Assembly: GCA_029975275.1 (NCBI GenBank)
Contig: JARKPN010000010.1
Coordinates: forward strand, 1-64,000
Source: Geobacteraceae bacterium
GTDB lineage: Bacteria > Desulfobacterota > Desulfuromonadia > Geobacterales > Geobacteraceae
Direction: 5' to 3'
Length of the DNA stretch: 64,000 nucleotides
The translations under genes and the position numbers were made by a program. Positions 8,042-19,124 of the stretch are shown piece by piece. The notes beneath the pieces are model-generated. The model saw nothing but the letters and a program-made list of their open reading frames with translations. It was not told the origin of the DNA and made no database searches. Positions within the stretch are counted from its first letter, which is position 1, and each line of letters starts with the position of its first letter.

Positions 8042-9649
8042 TCAGGCAACCATGAATCGGCCCACCAAGTCATTGAGCTCCCGGGCCTGTGCGGAAAGCC
8101 GGGACGCGGCAGCCGCGGTTTCCTCTGCTCCCTGGGCTGTCTGATGCACCACATCGGTAATCTGCTGGATATTCGTGGCGACCTCACCGGTCGTTGCCGT
8201 TTGCTGTTCGGCCGCAGTGGCTATCTGGCTGACCTGCATGCTCACTTCATCGATCTTTCCCAGAATTTCATCCAGTGCATGACCTGACTTTCGGGAAGAA
8301 TCCGTCCCTTTTCCCACTTCGTGAACTCCCTCTTCCATGGCGGAAACGGCATCCCGCGTTTCTTTCTGGATTGCCTTGATCATCTCGCTGATTTCACGGG
8401 TCGCGCGGGTGGTCCGCTCCGCCAGTGCCCGCACCTCATCTGCCACGACCGCGAACCCCCTGCCCTGCTCGCCGGCGCGGGCGGCCTCGATGGCCGCGTT
8501 CAGGGCAAGGAGGTTGGTCTGGTCGGCAATGTCCTCAATAGTGCCGATGATGTTTCCAATCTGCTCGGAACGTACTCCAAGGGTTTCGACGCTCTCCGCG
8601 GTACGTCTGACGCGTTCGGCAATGAGTCCCATGCCTGCAATGGTCTCCTGAACGATGCTTGCGCCGGAAGTGGCCGATGCCGCGCTCTGCCGGGCTGCGT
8701 CCGCGGCCATTGCGCAGTTGCGGGCGATGTCGTTGGAGGTGGCGGACATCTCTTCGCTCGCCGTGGCCACGGTGCCGGTCTGGGCCGCCACCTCCTCGGC
8801 GCCCGTGGCAATCTGCTCGGAAGCGGCATGGAGCTGCGTTGACGCTGCTTCGATGCCGGAAGAAACATCGGAAACCTTGCCGATGATTTCCCGCAGATTG
8901 TCTCTCATGGTATGCATGTGCTCCATGAGGAGACCGATCTCGTCACGGGAGGCAACGGCATGGTCTATTCTCAGGTCACCGCCGGCGATTCGGTCGGCAA
9001 GTACCGTTGCCCGTCTCAACCCCCTCATGACGGTTTTAATGCTGAGGAAAACGCTTACCGTCGCAGTCACCATACCCAGTACGGCAAGGGCAAGGGCAAC
9101 CAGCCGCGCTCGATTCCGATCCCTGTCGAACGATGCTTTCTGTCCGGAGATGTGCTCCCATTTCAGATCCTTCAGCTCAAGCAGCTTGTCTTTCAGTATC
9201 CGCCACTGGGGCGTCTCCTGTTGTATCAGAAGATTTTTCGCTTTTTCCAGATCCCCTTGACGCGCAAACGCCACAATCTCGTCTCTCAGCGCATTGTCTT
9301 TACTCCATACATCGGCGATAACGTCCAGAGCCTCCTTTTCCTGCGACGGAGCGACAAGCAGTCCACCGGTTTTCGTCAATTCGACGCCGAACGTTTCAAC
9401 CGCCTTCCTGTAGTTGGCGTATGCCTTCTCGTCCGCAGGATTCAGGAGAATGTTGCGGATTGCCTGACCGCCTTGCAGGCCTTGCGAATACAGCTCCTGA
9501 ATGCCGCTCAGCGCCTGCATGTCACGATTGATGAGGGTCTCCGCGGTTCCGGTCATGAGCCGCAGGGCCAGGAAGGTGACCAGCAGCGCAAACAGTAATA
9601 CAGCGGAAGGGATCGCTGTTGAAATAATAAGTCTGGTTTTGATACGCAT
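8042..9649 (-). CDS. Methyl-accepting chemotaxis protein
   Basis: 535 residues. A transmembrane helix (about 8-30), a roughly 155-residue periplasmic part of four-helix-bundle type, a second membrane helix (about 188-210), HAMP, then the long cytoplasmic coiled coil. The signalling tip is visible as the [20 protein letters not shown] segment and the flanking [11 protein letters not shown]. There is no C-terminal CheR-binding pentapeptide. It will relay an unknown periplasmic ligand to a CheA/CheW complex. The start at 9649 is preceded by AGGAG at a good distance, so a start six codons upstream is less likely. It lies 82 bases after a small leftward gene that has a likely sigma-54 promoter. 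Confidence 0.95.
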   Translation of the reverse strand: MRIKTRLIISTAIPSAVLLFALLVTFLALRLMTGTAETLINRDMQALSGIQELYSQGLQGGQAIRNILLNPADEKAYANYRKAVETFGVELTKTGGLLVAPSQEKEALDVIADVWSKDNALRDEIVAFARQGDLEKAKNLLIQQETPQWRILKDKLLELKDLKWEHISGQKASFDRDRNRARLVALALAVLGMVTATVSVFLSIKTVMRGLRRATVLADRIAGGDLRIDHAVASRDEIGLLMEHMHTMRDNLREIIGKVSDVSSGIEAASTQLHAASEQIATGAEEVAAQTGTVATASEEMSATSNDIARNCAMAADAARQSAASATSGASIVQETIAGMGLIAERVRRTAESVETLGVRSEQIGNIIGTIEDIADQTNLLALNAAIEAARAGEQGRGFAVVADEVRALAERTTRATREISEMIKAIQKETRDAVSAMEEGVHEVGKGTDSSRKSGHALDEILGKIDEVSMQVSQIATAAEQQTATTGEVATNIQQITDVVHQTAQGAEETAAAASRLSAQARELNDLVGRFMVA

Positions 9650-9731
9650 GGATACTACTCCTTTCAAGAATTATTCATGCGGGCGTCAGCCGGAAATAAC
9701 GGCTTCCGCCACAGGAATACGCAGCCATCGC

Positions 9732-9974
9732 TCAGGTTGACGGCACGTAACCGTCCGGCAACTGCCGGGAGAATCGTTTGATGTTCTTGTCCAGCCGTAT
9801 TGCCAGCCACTCCAGCAGAACGAGGTCCTCCTCCCGGATGGATTCCAGTTCTTCGCGGCTCAGGAGAAATCCTTCTTCCCGGCAGGATTCGGACAGGGAC
9901 TGAATAGCCCGGTACCGAAAATGATCATCGGTAAGCAACCGGCCAAGAAGTTTTTCTACCATTTCCTGTGACAT
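9732..9974 (-). CDS. Small helical protein resembling Os1348/Franean1_4349-type NHLP-clan proteins
   Basis: 80 residues from an ATG with GGAGG just upstream. The layout VEKLLGRLLTDDHFRYRAIQ followed by a helix SREELESIREED resembles the small Nif11/NHLP-related proteins (Os1348, Franean1_4349 types), some of which serve as leader parts of modified peptides. Here there is no obvious core peptide or modification enzyme nearby, so a peptide-product role is not supported. It is likely co-transcribed with the chemoreceptor downstream and stands next to a sigma-54-dependent activator gene. The family match is from memory of the pattern and is moderate at best. Confidence 0.6.
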   Translation of the reverse strand: MSQEMVEKLLGRLLTDDHFRYRAIQSLSESCREEGFLLSREELESIREEDLVLLEWLAIRLDKNIKRFSRQLPDGYVPST

Positions 9975-10034
9975 GCTTTGCCTCCTCGACCGTCCCCTTC
10001 GGGGACACATGCTGATACTGTCGCCCATTGAATC

Positions 10035-10050
10035 GCACATCGGGTGCCAA
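10035..10050 (-). promoter_or_regulatory. Candidate sigma-54 (-24/-12) promoter
   Basis: On the minus strand TTGGCACCCGATGTGC keeps GG and GC exactly ten bases apart and matches TGGCAC at -24; the -12 part is GTGC instead of TTGC. It lies about 60 bases before the small gene starting at 9974. The neighbouring gene (10220-11587) encodes a sigma-54 activator. Confidence 0.5.
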
Positions 10051-10219
10051 AACACACAAATGAATAATTACAAGCTGTTACAAATAATGATCAAGAGAAA
10101 GCGTCGCCAAGGGAAACGTACTGTACCCGTGGGGGACGATCTGGACGGATCACTGTTCGATCAAACGGACCAGGAAGTAAAAACACCCTGGTTGCATCAA
10201 CTCGGTGGAAGCCGGAATG

Positions 10220-11587
10220 CTACGCGCGATAGAAGTTTTTGCGCGCTATTTTCAGCAGCTTGGCTGCCTTGGTTTTGTTGCCGCCGCACCGTTCGAGGGT
10301 GATGGAGAGAATTTGATTGGTGAGGGCTTCGAGTGAAAGCTCGGCCGATGGCACGGCAATGGAATAGCTGACGGAATCTTCCGACCCGCTGACCGTTACG
10401 CAGGACCGGCGAGCGGGGTGCAGTCCAAGATGCGATGGCCGGATCAACTCGCGGTCCGTCAGGATTGCCGCCCGTTCCAGCATATTACGCAGTTCCCGCA
10501 CGTTGCCCGGCCAGTGGTAGGACTGAAGGGATTCCATGGCCTTCTGGGAAATGCCCGGCAGTGATTTGCCGAGATGCTGCCGCAACTGCCCCAGCACATG
10601 ATCGCACAGGTGGGGAATATCCTCCGGCCTTTCCCGCAGTGGAGGAAGCGTCAGAGGAAAGATGTTGATGCGGTGGAATAGGTCTTCCCGGAACCGGCCT
10701 TCGGCTACGAGCGTCGGCAGATCGCGGTTGGTCGTCACGATGACCCTGCATTCCACCGCTTGCAGTCTGTTGTTGCCGATCTTCTCGTACACATGCTCCT
10801 GAAGCACCCTGAGCAGCTTTGCCTGGAGGGAAAGCGGCATATCACCGATTTCATCCAGGAGCAGGGTGCCACCCTGTGCCGCGCTGAACTTCCCCTCCCG
10901 ATCGCGGTCAGCACCGGTGAAAGCGCCGCGCACATGACCGAAGAGTTCGCTCTCCAGAAGGTGCTCCGGGATTGCCGCGCAGTTGACGGCGACAAAGCGG
11001 TTCGGCAACCCTTTCCCCGCAAAGTGGATGGCGCGCGCCAGCACCTCCTTGCCGACGCCGCTCTCCCCGTAGATCGCTACCGTTGTCTTCTCGGCGTGGA
11101 CGACCCGAGCAGCCAGTTCCAATTGTTCCTTCATGACAGGGTTGACCGTGACGATGCTTTGGAAGGTAAATCTGTCATGAAGGAGCTTCCGCATCTGCTC
11201 GTTCTCACGAAGGGCATCATTGTAGGCGAGGGTTCGTTCGATGGCTATGCGCAAGGCATCCACGGAACAAGGTTTTTCCAGATAGTCACAGGCACCGGAC
11301 TTCATTGCCCTCACGGCGCTTTCTATGCTGCCGTTGGCGGTAACGGCGATAATCGGCACCGTGTCAAACCGGCTTTTTATCTGCTCGATGAGTTGGATCC
11401 CGTCCATGCCCGGCATTACGAGGTCCGTGACGACCATGTCTACTGCCGCCTGCTGATCCAGGATCTCTAACGCCTGGCTGCCGCTCGAGACGGGAATGGG
11501 CAGAAAACCTGCTTTGTGCAGGTGGCTGGCAATTATCCGGAGTGCTATGGAATCATCGTCGACGGCCATTATTCTGTGCTGGATCAT
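10220..11587 (-). CDS. NtrC-family sigma-54-dependent response regulator
   Basis: 455 residues: receiver domain (about 5-120, acidic pocket VDDD and phospho-acceptor Asp55 in VVTDLVMPG), AAA+ domain (Walker A GESGVGKE, sigma-54 contact loop GAFTGAD, second-helix ELFGHV) and a C-terminal Fis-type helix-turn-helix ([19 protein letters not shown]). The last helix stops right after YRA, several residues shorter than usual, but the recognition helix is complete. Phosphorylation should permit oligomerisation and opening of sigma-54 promoters. It is divergent from the hybrid kinase gene 222 bases away, a natural partner, and beside the small gene/MCP pair that may be its target. Confidence 0.95.
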   Translation of the reverse strand: MIQHRIMAVDDDSIALRIIASHLHKAGFLPIPVSSGSQALEILDQQAAVDMVVTDLVMPGMDGIQLIEQIKSRFDTVPIIAVTANGSIESAVRAMKSGACDYLEKPCSVDALRIAIERTLAYNDALRENEQMRKLLHDRFTFQSIVTVNPVMKEQLELAARVVHAEKTTVAIYGESGVGKEVLARAIHFAGKGLPNRFVAVNCAAIPEHLLESELFGHVRGAFTGADRDREGKFSAAQGGTLLLDEIGDMPLSLQAKLLRVLQEHVYEKIGNNRLQAVECRVIVTTNRDLPTLVAEGRFREDLFHRINIFPLTLPPLRERPEDIPHLCDHVLGQLRQHLGKSLPGISQKAMESLQSYHWPGNVRELRNMLERAAILTDRELIRPSHLGLHPARRSCVTVSGSEDSVSYSIAVPSAELSLEALTNQILSITLERCGGNKTKAAKLLKIARKNFYRA

Positions 11588-11808
11588 TCAGTCCTCTGCA
11601 AATTCAGGTAATGGATCTTGGTATAAATATCGGATCAAGATCGTTTAACTGAAGAAAATTCCGCCGTTATTCCGAGCTGTCAGGGTTCAATAATAATTCA
11701 TGTCCAGGGCCTTCATGCCGATATACAAGAAGGGCGGCTGAAAGTTTTCCTTAACGGGTTTCCAATGATTACCAGGCTGACGGCACTACCGTTCTTCAGG
11801 GGGATGAG

Positions 11809-14800
11809 GTGAAAAGAAACGTGCTGGTCATGGGACTCTTGTTCGGCCTGCTCGGCTTTGCCGGCAACTGGCTGAAACTCCAGCTTTTTCTCAACGTCGA
11901 CTTCCTGTTCGGCTCCTTGTTCGTCATGTTCGCCATCCTGCGTTACGGCAGCGGCGCGGGAATTATCGCGGGCCTTGTTGCCGCCTCCTGCACCATCCTG
12001 CTGTGGAAACATCCGTGGGCCCTCATCATCTTTACCGCCGAGGCCGCTTTTGTCGGTTGGCGCTGCCGGAAAAAAGACCCTGCCGACCTCCTGCTGTACG
12101 ATGCTGTTTACTGGATCCTCTGCGGCATCCCCCTCGTCTGGTGTTTCTGTTATGTTATCCTGGGCACTACCCCCGCCGACACTGCCCTCATTTCTCTCAA
12201 GCAGTCACTGAACGGCGTCTTTAATGCTCTCTTGGCCTCCCTGGCGCACCTGGCAATCCTTTCCCGCGTTGAAAACAGGAAGCCTGCGGATCTTCCTTCC
12301 TACCGTCAGATAGTTTTCTCTGTCATGGTTTCTCTGGTCATCTTTCCCTGTCTCATCCTCATCGTCCTGGAACTGCGGGGAACGATGCACAGGGAGTCGG
12401 AGAATCTTGCCGCCGAGACAGTCCGGGTGAGCGAACAGGCCCGGGAGGCGGTCGGCCGCTGGATAACGGAACATCACCGGATTGTACAGACCCTTGCGGA
12501 CCGGATAGAAAATCCCGACACTATGCCCGGTGGAGAGATGCAGCTACCGGTCGGGACCATCAGGGCAACAACCCTGGCCTTCAAACGCATGGGTGTGCTC
12601 GATGCCGACGCCGTTACGGGTGCCTGCTTCCCCCCCTGGGATGAGCGCGGCACATCAACGCCGGGTCTGGATTTCTCCGGCCGTCCCTCTATCAGGGTGT
12701 TGAGGGAAACAAAGCAATCCTCTCTTTCCGATGTGGTCATGGGAAGAATCGGCAAACCCGGGCCCATCATCAGCCTCCTGTCGCCTCTGGTGGCGAACGG
12801 CGGCTACCAGGGCTATTGCATCGGCGTCATCCGGCCGGATGATCTGAAGAGCCACCTGAAGAGCATCATCGGTAACAGACCCCTGGCCGTTACCATCGTG
12901 GACCGCTCGCGAAAGATAATCGTCAGTACCCGCGATGATCTGGCGATGATGTCGGGCTTTCCACGGGCGGAAGGCGGGACGGCCCGGCGCATCACGGCGG
13001 ATGTGGTTCAATGGATACCTGCGTGGGAAGCGGGCCGGAGCATACAGCAGCGTTGGGCCAACTCCCGGTATGTACGGGAAGTGCGGATCAATCGGCAGAC
13101 GCCCTGGACGGTCATCGTCGAGTCTTCATTTTCCCCCGTACTGATGCGCCTGTCGCAGGAGACCCTCTCGGCGCTCTCCCTCCTGGCCGCACTTATTCTG
13201 GTTGTAGTGCCCCTGTCCCGCCTGATAAGCGCCAGGCTGGTATCGACCTTGCGCCACCTCCAGTCGGCCACGGAGTCGTTCCCGCTGCATCTTGCCACCG
13301 GCGGCGAGATTCGGCTGCCGCGCAGCAGCGTCCGGGAAGTCAACGGGCTGGTGGAAAATTTCCGCACCATGGCCGCGGCGCTTTCGGATCAGATGCGAAC
13401 CATACGGGAGATGAACGAATCCCTGGAAGAGAAGGTCGCCCAACGCACGGCCGAACTGGAGGAAAAAAGTGTCTTCCTGTCCTCCCTCCTCGATTCCCTG
13501 AAGGATATCGTCTTTTTCAAGGACCTGCGCGGCGTCTACCTGGGATGCAACCGTGTCCTGGAGCAAGCCGTCGGCATGGGCCGGGGAGAGATCGTCGGCA
13601 AGACCGATCGCGACCTGTTTCCCGCCGGCTCCACCGCAAGGTTCCAGCACCATGATAGGCAGGTTATCGAAACGGCGCAGGCGTACCAATTCGATGAAAT
13701 CTCCTACCTCCCGAACGGCAACCCCGTGTATGTCAACACCATAAAAACCCCCATCACACTGCCGAACGGACAGCTTATTGGGCTGGTTGGCGTTTCTCGC
13801 GACATTACCGAACGCGTGGAGGCGGAACAGGCCCTTCGTACCATAGCGGCAAACCTCCGCGCCTTCTTCGATATGTCCCTTGATTTGCTGTTCGTGCTCG
13901 ATATGACGGGGACCATCCTGCGGGCCAACCGCACGGCGTGTGAACGGCTTGGCTACGACGAAGCGGAATTATCCGGCATGAATGTGCTCCTGCTCCATCC
14001 CCCCGAGTGCCGTGACGAAGCAGAGCGCATTGTCCATGCCATGATCGCCGGCAGCGAAAGCCGCTGCCCGCTGCCGCTGCAAGCCAGAGACGGCAGGCTG
14101 ATCCCCGTGGAATCACGTGTCGTGGAGGGAATCTGGGACGGCGTGCCCGCCCTGTTCGGCATCTGCAAGGACATCTCGGAGCTGGCCTTCTCCGAGGAAA
14201 AATTCGCCAAGGCCTTCGAGTTCAGCACGGCCCTGATGGCAATCTCAACCGTCGAAGAAGACCGCTACATTGATGTGAACCGTTCGTTCCTGGATACGTT
14301 GGGCTTCTCTCGGCAAGAGGTGCTGGGCAGGACCTCCGTCGAATTGGGGATCATCACCGACAGCGATGGGCGAAACCACATCCGGGAGGAGGTGGAGAGG
14401 TGCGGCGAAGTTTCCAATCTGCTGCTGACGATTTACAGCAAGGAGGGGCGTCCCCGTACCGGTCTGTTCAGCGCCCAGTTGATCCACATACAGTCATCAC
14501 GGTATCTACTGACAGTTTTTAACGATATTACCGAGCTGAAGAAAGCGGAAGCTGATCTGCGGCTGAGCGAAGCCCGCTGGCAGTTCGCCCTGGAAGGTTC
14601 TGGCGACGGGCTGTGGGATTGGAACGTCCGGACCAATCAGGTCTACTTTTCACCGCAATGGAAAAGCATGCTCGGCTATCAGGTCGACGAAATCGGCCAC
14701 ACACTGGAGGAGTGGGATTCCCGCATACATCCCGACGACCGGGAGGTGACCTATGCCGCGGTCAATCGCCACCTGATCGGGGAAACCCCGGTGTACATCA

Positions 14801-16545
14801 GCGAGCACCGGCTTCGATGCAAGGGCGGCCGCTACAAGTGGATCCTTGACCGGGGCAAGGTCATCGAACGGGCGGAGGACGGCGCTCCTCTGCGGGTCAT
14901 CGGGACCCACTCGGACATTACCGAACGAAAGGAAATGGAACAGGCACTGGTCGAGGAAAGGCGGAATGCCGAGGTCGCCAACCGGGCCAAGAGCGAATTC
15001 CTGGCCAACATGAGCCATGAGTTGCGCACCCCGCTGAACGGAATTGCCGGCATGGCTCAGCTGCTCCAGCTGACCGATCAGACGGAAGAACAGCAGTACT
15101 ATTTGAAGAACATGGATATCTCCGTGCAAAATCTCTTGGCCATTCTCAACGACATACTCGACCTGTCCAAGATCGAAGCCGGCAAGCTCTCCCTGGACTT
15201 TTCCGACTTCCCCATCAGGAAATGCATTGAGAACATTCTCGTCACCCTCTCCCCGACCATCAGGAAAAAGAATCTCTCCATAACCACCGACCTTGACGAT
15301 GCGGTGCCTGACGCGGTTGTCGGCGACCAGCTTCGTTTCAAGCAGGTACTGCTCAACCTGCTGGGGAATGCCGTCAAGTTCACCCATCAGGGGGAAATAC
15401 GGATTTCAGCCCGCATGGAGACACCCATTGACGACAACGACCGGATACTCTTCAGCGTCTCCGACAGCGGCATCGGCATCGCTCCGGACAAGATTGAATC
15501 CATCTTCGAGGCCTTCGAACAGGCTGAAACATCGACCGGCCAGCAATTCGGGGGTACGGGGCTGGGTCTGTCCATCTGCCGGCGCCTTGTCGGAATGATG
15601 AATGGCCGCCTATGGGCTGAAAGCGTTCCCGGCAGGGGGAGCACATTTCATGTGGCACTGCCCTTTGCCGTGAGCCAGAAGGCGGGTGATGGCCTTGCGC
15701 AACCGGGAGACCCGGTTCCCGCGGCCGCAGGCCGGCCGCTGTCAGTCCTGGTGGCGGAGGACAACGAGATAAACAGACGCGTCATAACCGCCCTTCTGAA
15801 AAAGCTGGGCCATTGCTCCACCTGCGTCGATAACGGCCTGGAGGCCGTGGAAGCCTGGCGTTCCGGGAGCTTTGACGGTATCCTCATGGATATTCGCATG
15901 CCGGTCATGGACGGCGAGGAAGCTGCGGCGCTGATTCGGGCGAATGAAGTGGAGGGAGAGCGTATCCCCATCATCGCCCTGACCGCCCATTCCTTGCAGG
16001 GAGACCGGGAGCGCCTGCTTGCCGGAGGCTTTGACGGATACCTGTCGAAACCTCTGGAAGTCGACCACCTGATGGATCTTCTCGCCACCCTTTGTTTCGG
16101 AAACGGACAGAAAGGTCAAGCCGGGCGCCATACCTGCGACTCGTTGTCTGCCGCCTTACCAGGCAGTCTGCCGCAATCGCTTCCGGGTATTGATATTACG
16201 TCAGGAGTTAGCCGGTTGGGCGGTGACCGGGAGTTGTACTGCGATCTATTGCGCGAATTTGCGGGAAAATACCAGTCTGTTACCTGCAAGATCGAGGAAG
16301 CGCTGTCCGGAGGGGATACCGATAAAGCGAAGAATCTCGTACATACCCTCAAAGGAGTCGCCGGTTACCTGTCCTTTCCGGAAATACTCGGCATCTGCAA
16401 GACATTGGAACGGGATCTTAATGAGCCGGGGAATGTTGCCTCACTTGAAGGTAAATTGGAATTACTTGATGAGACGATTGGCCGGGTAATATGCAGCATG
16501 GAAACATTATACCCGGACGGTCCTCTCCCAGGCGGCGTCGTTTGA
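11809..16545 (+). CDS. Hybrid sensor histidine kinase with membrane N-terminus, four PAS domains, REC and HPt
   Basis: 1578 residues. In order: about five membrane helices (1-150), another near 165-185, an extracytoplasmic sensor region (about 190-440), a membrane helix near 450-470, a HAMP-like and coiled segment, four PAS domains (about 555-1035, with PAC-like ends such as GVSRDITE and [11 protein letters not shown]), HisKA with His1070 in [11 protein letters not shown], HATPase, a receiver domain with Asp1361 in LMDIRMP, and an HPt domain with His1512 in VHTLKG. This is a complete internal phosphorelay that could finally phosphorylate the divergently encoded sigma-54 regulator. The GTG start at 11809 follows GGGGA. 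Bases 11588-11808 between the two genes hold no other gene. Confidence 0.95.
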   Translation: MKRNVLVMGLLFGLLGFAGNWLKLQLFLNVDFLFGSLFVMFAILRYGSGAGIIAGLVAASCTILLWKHPWALIIFTAEAAFVGWRCRKKDPADLLLYDAVYWILCGIPLVWCFCYVILGTTPADTALISLKQSLNGVFNALLASLAHLAILSRVENRKPADLPSYRQIVFSVMVSLVIFPCLILIVLELRGTMHRESENLAAETVRVSEQAREAVGRWITEHHRIVQTLADRIENPDTMPGGEMQLPVGTIRATTLAFKRMGVLDADAVTGACFPPWDERGTSTPGLDFSGRPSIRVLRETKQSSLSDVVMGRIGKPGPIISLLSPLVANGGYQGYCIGVIRPDDLKSHLKSIIGNRPLAVTIVDRSRKIIVSTRDDLAMMSGFPRAEGGTARRITADVVQWIPAWEAGRSIQQRWANSRYVREVRINRQTPWTVIVESSFSPVLMRLSQETLSALSLLAALILVVVPLSRLISARLVSTLRHLQSATESFPLHLATGGEIRLPRSSVREVNGLVENFRTMAAALSDQMRTIREMNESLEEKVAQRTAELEEKSVFLSSLLDSLKDIVFFKDLRGVYLGCNRVLEQAVGMGRGEIVGKTDRDLFPAGSTARFQHHDRQVIETAQAYQFDEISYLPNGNPVYVNTIKTPITLPNGQLIGLVGVSRDITERVEAEQALRTIAANLRAFFDMSLDLLFVLDMTGTILRANRTACERLGYDEAELSGMNVLLLHPPECRDEAERIVHAMIAGSESRCPLPLQARDGRLIPVESRVVEGIWDGVPALFGICKDISELAFSEEKFAKAFEFSTALMAISTVEEDRYIDVNRSFLDTLGFSRQEVLGRTSVELGIITDSDGRNHIREEVERCGEVSNLLLTIYSKEGRPRTGLFSAQLIHIQSSRYLLTVFNDITELKKAEADLRLSEARWQFALEGSGDGLWDWNVRTNQVYFSPQWKSMLGYQVDEIGHTLEEWDSRIHPDDREVTYAAVNRHLIGETPVYISEHRLRCKGGRYKWILDRGKVIERAEDGAPLRVIGTHSDITERKEMEQALVEERRNAEVANRAKSEFLANMSHELRTPLNGIAGMAQLLQLTDQTEEQQYYLKNMDISVQNLLAILNDILDLSKIEAGKLSLDFSDFPIRKCIENILVTLSPTIRKKNLSITTDLDDAVPDAVVGDQLRFKQVLLNLLGNAVKFTHQGEIRISARMETPIDDNDRILFSVSDSGIGIAPDKIESIFEAFEQAETSTGQQFGGTGLGLSICRRLVGMMNGRLWAESVPGRGSTFHVALPFAVSQKAGDGLAQPGDPVPAAAGRPLSVLVAEDNEINRRVITALLKKLGHCSTCVDNGLEAVEAWRSGSFDGILMDIRMPVMDGEEAAALIRANEVEGERIPIIALTAHSLQGDRERLLAGGFDGYLSKPLEVDHLMDLLATLCFGNGQKGQAGRHTCDSLSAALPGSLPQSLPGIDITSGVSRLGGDRELYCDLLREFAGKYQSVTCKIEEALSGGDTDKAKNLVHTLKGVAGYLSFPEILGICKTLERDLNEPGNVASLEGKLELLDETIGRVICSMETLYPDGPLPGGVV

Positions 16546-16552
16546 CCTGGAC

Positions 16553-17398
16553 TCACTCAAGCGACACCTCGTAGTTGGTGACGATGACCTCCGCCACCTT
16601 GCCCCGCCGGTCGGCCTTGCAGTTGATGGCCCGCGACGCCTTCACCTTGCGGATGTGGTATTTGTCTTGGTAAAGGTTCAGGACAAAGTCGGTGTGGGAG
16701 TTGGACAGCATCCATTTCACCCCTCTGTCGTCCAGCAGGCCGCAGACCTCCCTGAGTCGCCGCTGCATATCAAGGTCGAACCCTTCGCCGCTGTAGGCGG
16801 TGAAATTGGCCGTGGCCGTGAGCGGTACGTAGGGTGGGTCGAAATAGACGAATTCGCCCTTTTTCGCGATGTCCAGGACATGGTCGAATCCGGCGGCGGC
16901 GATCCCGGTGGTCGCCAGGGCACGGGAGCAGGCCAGGAGGTTCTGTTCGTCCACAATGGCAGGGTTGACGTAGAACCCGAACGGGGTGTTGAACTGCCTC
17001 CTGGAGTTCATCCGGAACAGGCCGTTGAAGCAGGTCTTGTTGAGGAAGATCAGGCGGGCCGCCTTTTCTGCACGGCTCCACGTCGCATATCCGGCCTCAC
17101 GGTCGGCGTTGCGGACGGTGTAGAAGTATTCCCGGGGGTCCCACTCCCGGTAGTTCCGCTCGTGGATCCTGAGTTGGGCGATCAGCGCGCCGACGTTTTC
17201 CTTTACTACTTGATAGATGTTGATGAGTTCTTCGTTGATGTCGGAGATGTAAGCATTCTTCGGCTTCAGGGCAAAAAAAAGCGCCCCTCCGCCGATGAAC
17301 GGCTCGATGTAGCGCCTGTATTTCCCGGGCCTGCTTCTCCGCAGCTCTTCCACAAGCTGGCGTTTGCCGCCGGCCCATTTCACGAACGGTCTGGACAT
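16553..17398 (-). CDS. dam: DNA adenine methylase (Dam/DpnM type)
   Basis: 281 residues. The N-terminal FVKWAGGKRQL segment is the S-adenosylmethionine site of D12-class N6-adenine methylases, and YFDPPY is the catalytic motif; the region between (IEPFIGGGALFFAL, FNGLFRMNSRRQFNTPFG) matches Dam/DpnM enzymes that modify GATC. No restriction endonuclease gene lies beside it, so it is a solitary methylase. The ATG at 17398 is chosen because the AdoMet motif begins five residues later. Upstream, FabH ends 20 bases away on the same strand. Confidence 0.92.
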   Translation of the reverse strand: MSRPFVKWAGGKRQLVEELRRSRPGKYRRYIEPFIGGGALFFALKPKNAYISDINEELINIYQVVKENVGALIAQLRIHERNYREWDPREYFYTVRNADREAGYATWSRAEKAARLIFLNKTCFNGLFRMNSRRQFNTPFGFYVNPAIVDEQNLLACSRALATTGIAAAGFDHVLDIAKKGEFVYFDPPYVPLTATANFTAYSGEGFDLDMQRRLREVCGLLDDRGVKWMLSNSHTDFVLNLYQDKYHIRKVKASRAINCKADRRGKVAEVIVTNYEVSLE

Positions 17399-17418
17399 TG
17401 TATAAAGGTGTCCCGGAT

Positions 17419-18399
17419 TCAGATCCGGATCAGTATCCCTCCCCATGACAGCCCGCCGCCGAACCCCATCATCAGCACCATGTTCCCTTCCCTGATGACG
17501 CCGTTGCGGAGGTTCTCGTCCAGGGCCAGTCCCACGGAGGCCGCTGCGGTGTTGCCGTAGCGATCCAGGTTGAGCAGGATCTTCCCGGCCGGGATCCCGG
17601 TCTTTTTCGTGATCACGTCGATGATGCGGCTGTTGGCCTGATGGGGGATGATGAAGTCCAGTTCGCCGGGCGCCACTCCCGCGCCGTCGCACACCTGGGC
17701 GATGAGTTTCGGTATGATGTCGGTGGCAAAGGTGTAGACGCTCCGGCCGGCCATCTTGAAGGTGTTCTCCCTGAGGGCTATGGTCTCGGGGGTTATGGGC
17801 CTGCGCGAGCCGGAGGAGGGCACCTGGATAAGGTCCCAGCGGCAGCCGTCGCTCTGGATCAGGGTGTGGAGGATGCCCCGTTCTTCCTCGGTGGCGGTCA
17901 TGAGGATCGCGCCGGCGCCGTCGCCGAACAGGGGGCAGGTGGTTTTGTCCTGGAAGTCCAGTATCTTGGAGTAGGTGTCGGCCCCGATGACCAGTACCTT
18001 GCGGTACTTGCCGGACCTGATGAAGTTGTCCGCCGTCTCGACGGCGTAGACGAACCCGCTGCAGACCGCGTTCATGTCGAAGGCAAAGGCGTTGCAGGCG
18101 CCGATATTCTTCTGCACCATGCAGGCCGTGGGGGGAAGTATCATGTCGGGTGTGGAGGTGGAAACAATGATGCACTCCAGTTCGGCCGGGTCCATACTCC
18201 CGGCCTCCAGGGCGTGCAGGGCCGCGGCGGTGGCCATGTCCGAGGTCGCCTCGTTCTCGGCCGCGAAACGCCGCTCACGGATGCCGGTCCTGGAGAATAT
18301 CCAGTTGTCGGCGTCTTTGACCAGGTAATCGAAGAACGAGTTTTTCACCACCCTGTCCGGGACCCACCCTCCGGTGGACAAAACCTTTGCGTACGGCAT
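17419..18399 (-). CDS. 3-oxoacyl-ACP synthase III-like protein (FabH family)
   Basis: 326 residues with the ketoacyl synthase III triad: Cys in NAVCSGF, His in PHQAN and Asn in YGNTAAAS. FabH starts fatty acid synthesis by condensing acetyl-CoA with malonyl-ACP. No other fab gene lies nearby, so this may be a second copy serving special fatty acids, alkene or secondary lipid synthesis rather than the housekeeping enzyme. The start codon ATG 18399 has GGAG about nine bases before it. Confidence 0.88.
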   Translation of the reverse strand: MPYAKVLSTGGWVPDRVVKNSFFDYLVKDADNWIFSRTGIRERRFAAENEATSDMATAAALHALEAGSMDPAELECIIVSTSTPDMILPPTACMVQKNIGACNAFAFDMNAVCSGFVYAVETADNFIRSGKYRKVLVIGADTYSKILDFQDKTTCPLFGDGAGAILMTATEEERGILHTLIQSDGCRWDLIQVPSSGSRRPITPETIALRENTFKMAGRSVYTFATDIIPKLIAQVCDGAGVAPGELDFIIPHQANSRIIDVITKKTGIPAGKILLNLDRYGNTAAASVGLALDENLRNGVIREGNMVLMMGFGGGLSWGGILIRI

Positions 18400-18423
18400 T
18401 GTGTGTCTCCGTTAATGTTCAGG

Positions 18424-18451
18424 AAAAAACAAGGCCCCGGATACGGGGCCT
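18424..18451 (-). terminator. Intrinsic terminator between the small membrane protein gene and the FabH-like gene
   Basis: On the minus strand AGGCCCCG and CGGGGCCT pair around a four-base loop and are followed by TTGTTTTTT. It lies just upstream of the FabH-like gene, so it closes the preceding leftward unit. Bases 18452-18647 hold no gene I can support. Confidence 0.8.
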
Positions 18452-18647
18452 GTTTCGATTGGCTGATATTTATCCCACAGAATGGGGTTTCCTGTCAAAT
18501 CAATATTCCGCCTTACAGGCTGTAGAAAAACTACTGCGGAGGCCGTCTGCCGTGTTGCATGGTGCTCACACCCTCGCCTATCCAGGTGATATGTCTCGGG
18601 TGCTGCGCTCCGTGCGCCTTGCATCCGGGCCTTCCTCTCAACGTTTT

Positions 18648-19034
18648 TCAACAACCTGGCCAGTCGGCCGGCGTGTCGTTGCCGCCTTCGGGTGAGCTCT
18701 CCCTTTCCGCGGGTCCTTTGCCGTTTCCCTTGTCCAGGAGCGCCTCGACGACCCCGTATGTCCAGACGCAGAAGAAGGCCCCCGCAAGCAAGAGGGCCGC
18801 AGGCGCCCGGCGGCGGAAAATCCCCTCCAGGAGCGCCTCGTCCAGATCGCCGTGGAGACGGGTCGCCTCCATGCACTCCCGCACCACCGAGGCAAGGAGA
18901 ACGATGAATACCAGAAGCAGGATGGTGACCACCAGCAGCATGATCCCTCCCTTGAGCCTCCGGCCCCGGTAGATCTGGCCCGCCCCGGGGAGAACCAGGC
19001 CTGAAAGGAGCGCGGCGGTAATGTTTTTTTTCAC
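18648..19034 (-). CDS. Small membrane protein with TM2-like N-terminus
   Basis: 128 residues. The start LPGAGQIYRGRRLKGG followed by a hydrophobic helix (about 28-50) resembles TM2-type or DUF5683-like proteins, where a conserved Pro-Gly-x-Gly-Gln-x-Tyr turn joins two helices. A second helix lies near 78-98, and the C-terminal tail is polar and low in complexity. Function unknown. A leftward single gene, divergent from the HEAT-repeat gene at 19125. Confidence 0.75.
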   Translation of the reverse strand: MKKNITAALLSGLVLPGAGQIYRGRRLKGGIMLLVVTILLLVFIVLLASVVRECMEATRLHGDLDEALLEGIFRRRAPAALLLAGAFFCVWTYGVVEALLDKGNGKGPAERESSPEGGNDTPADWPGC

Positions 19035-19124
19035 GATTTCACTCCGTTGTCGGTTGTCCGCTACGCCTGAATACGAATAAAGGTATTGCGAAATTTCCTC
19101 GTTTTGCTAGTATCGTGAACCTGT

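Noticed and set aside
6472-8187. A 571-codon open frame antisense to merA
   Set aside because: Low-complexity His/Gly/Pro composition; merA on the other strand has all family motifs.
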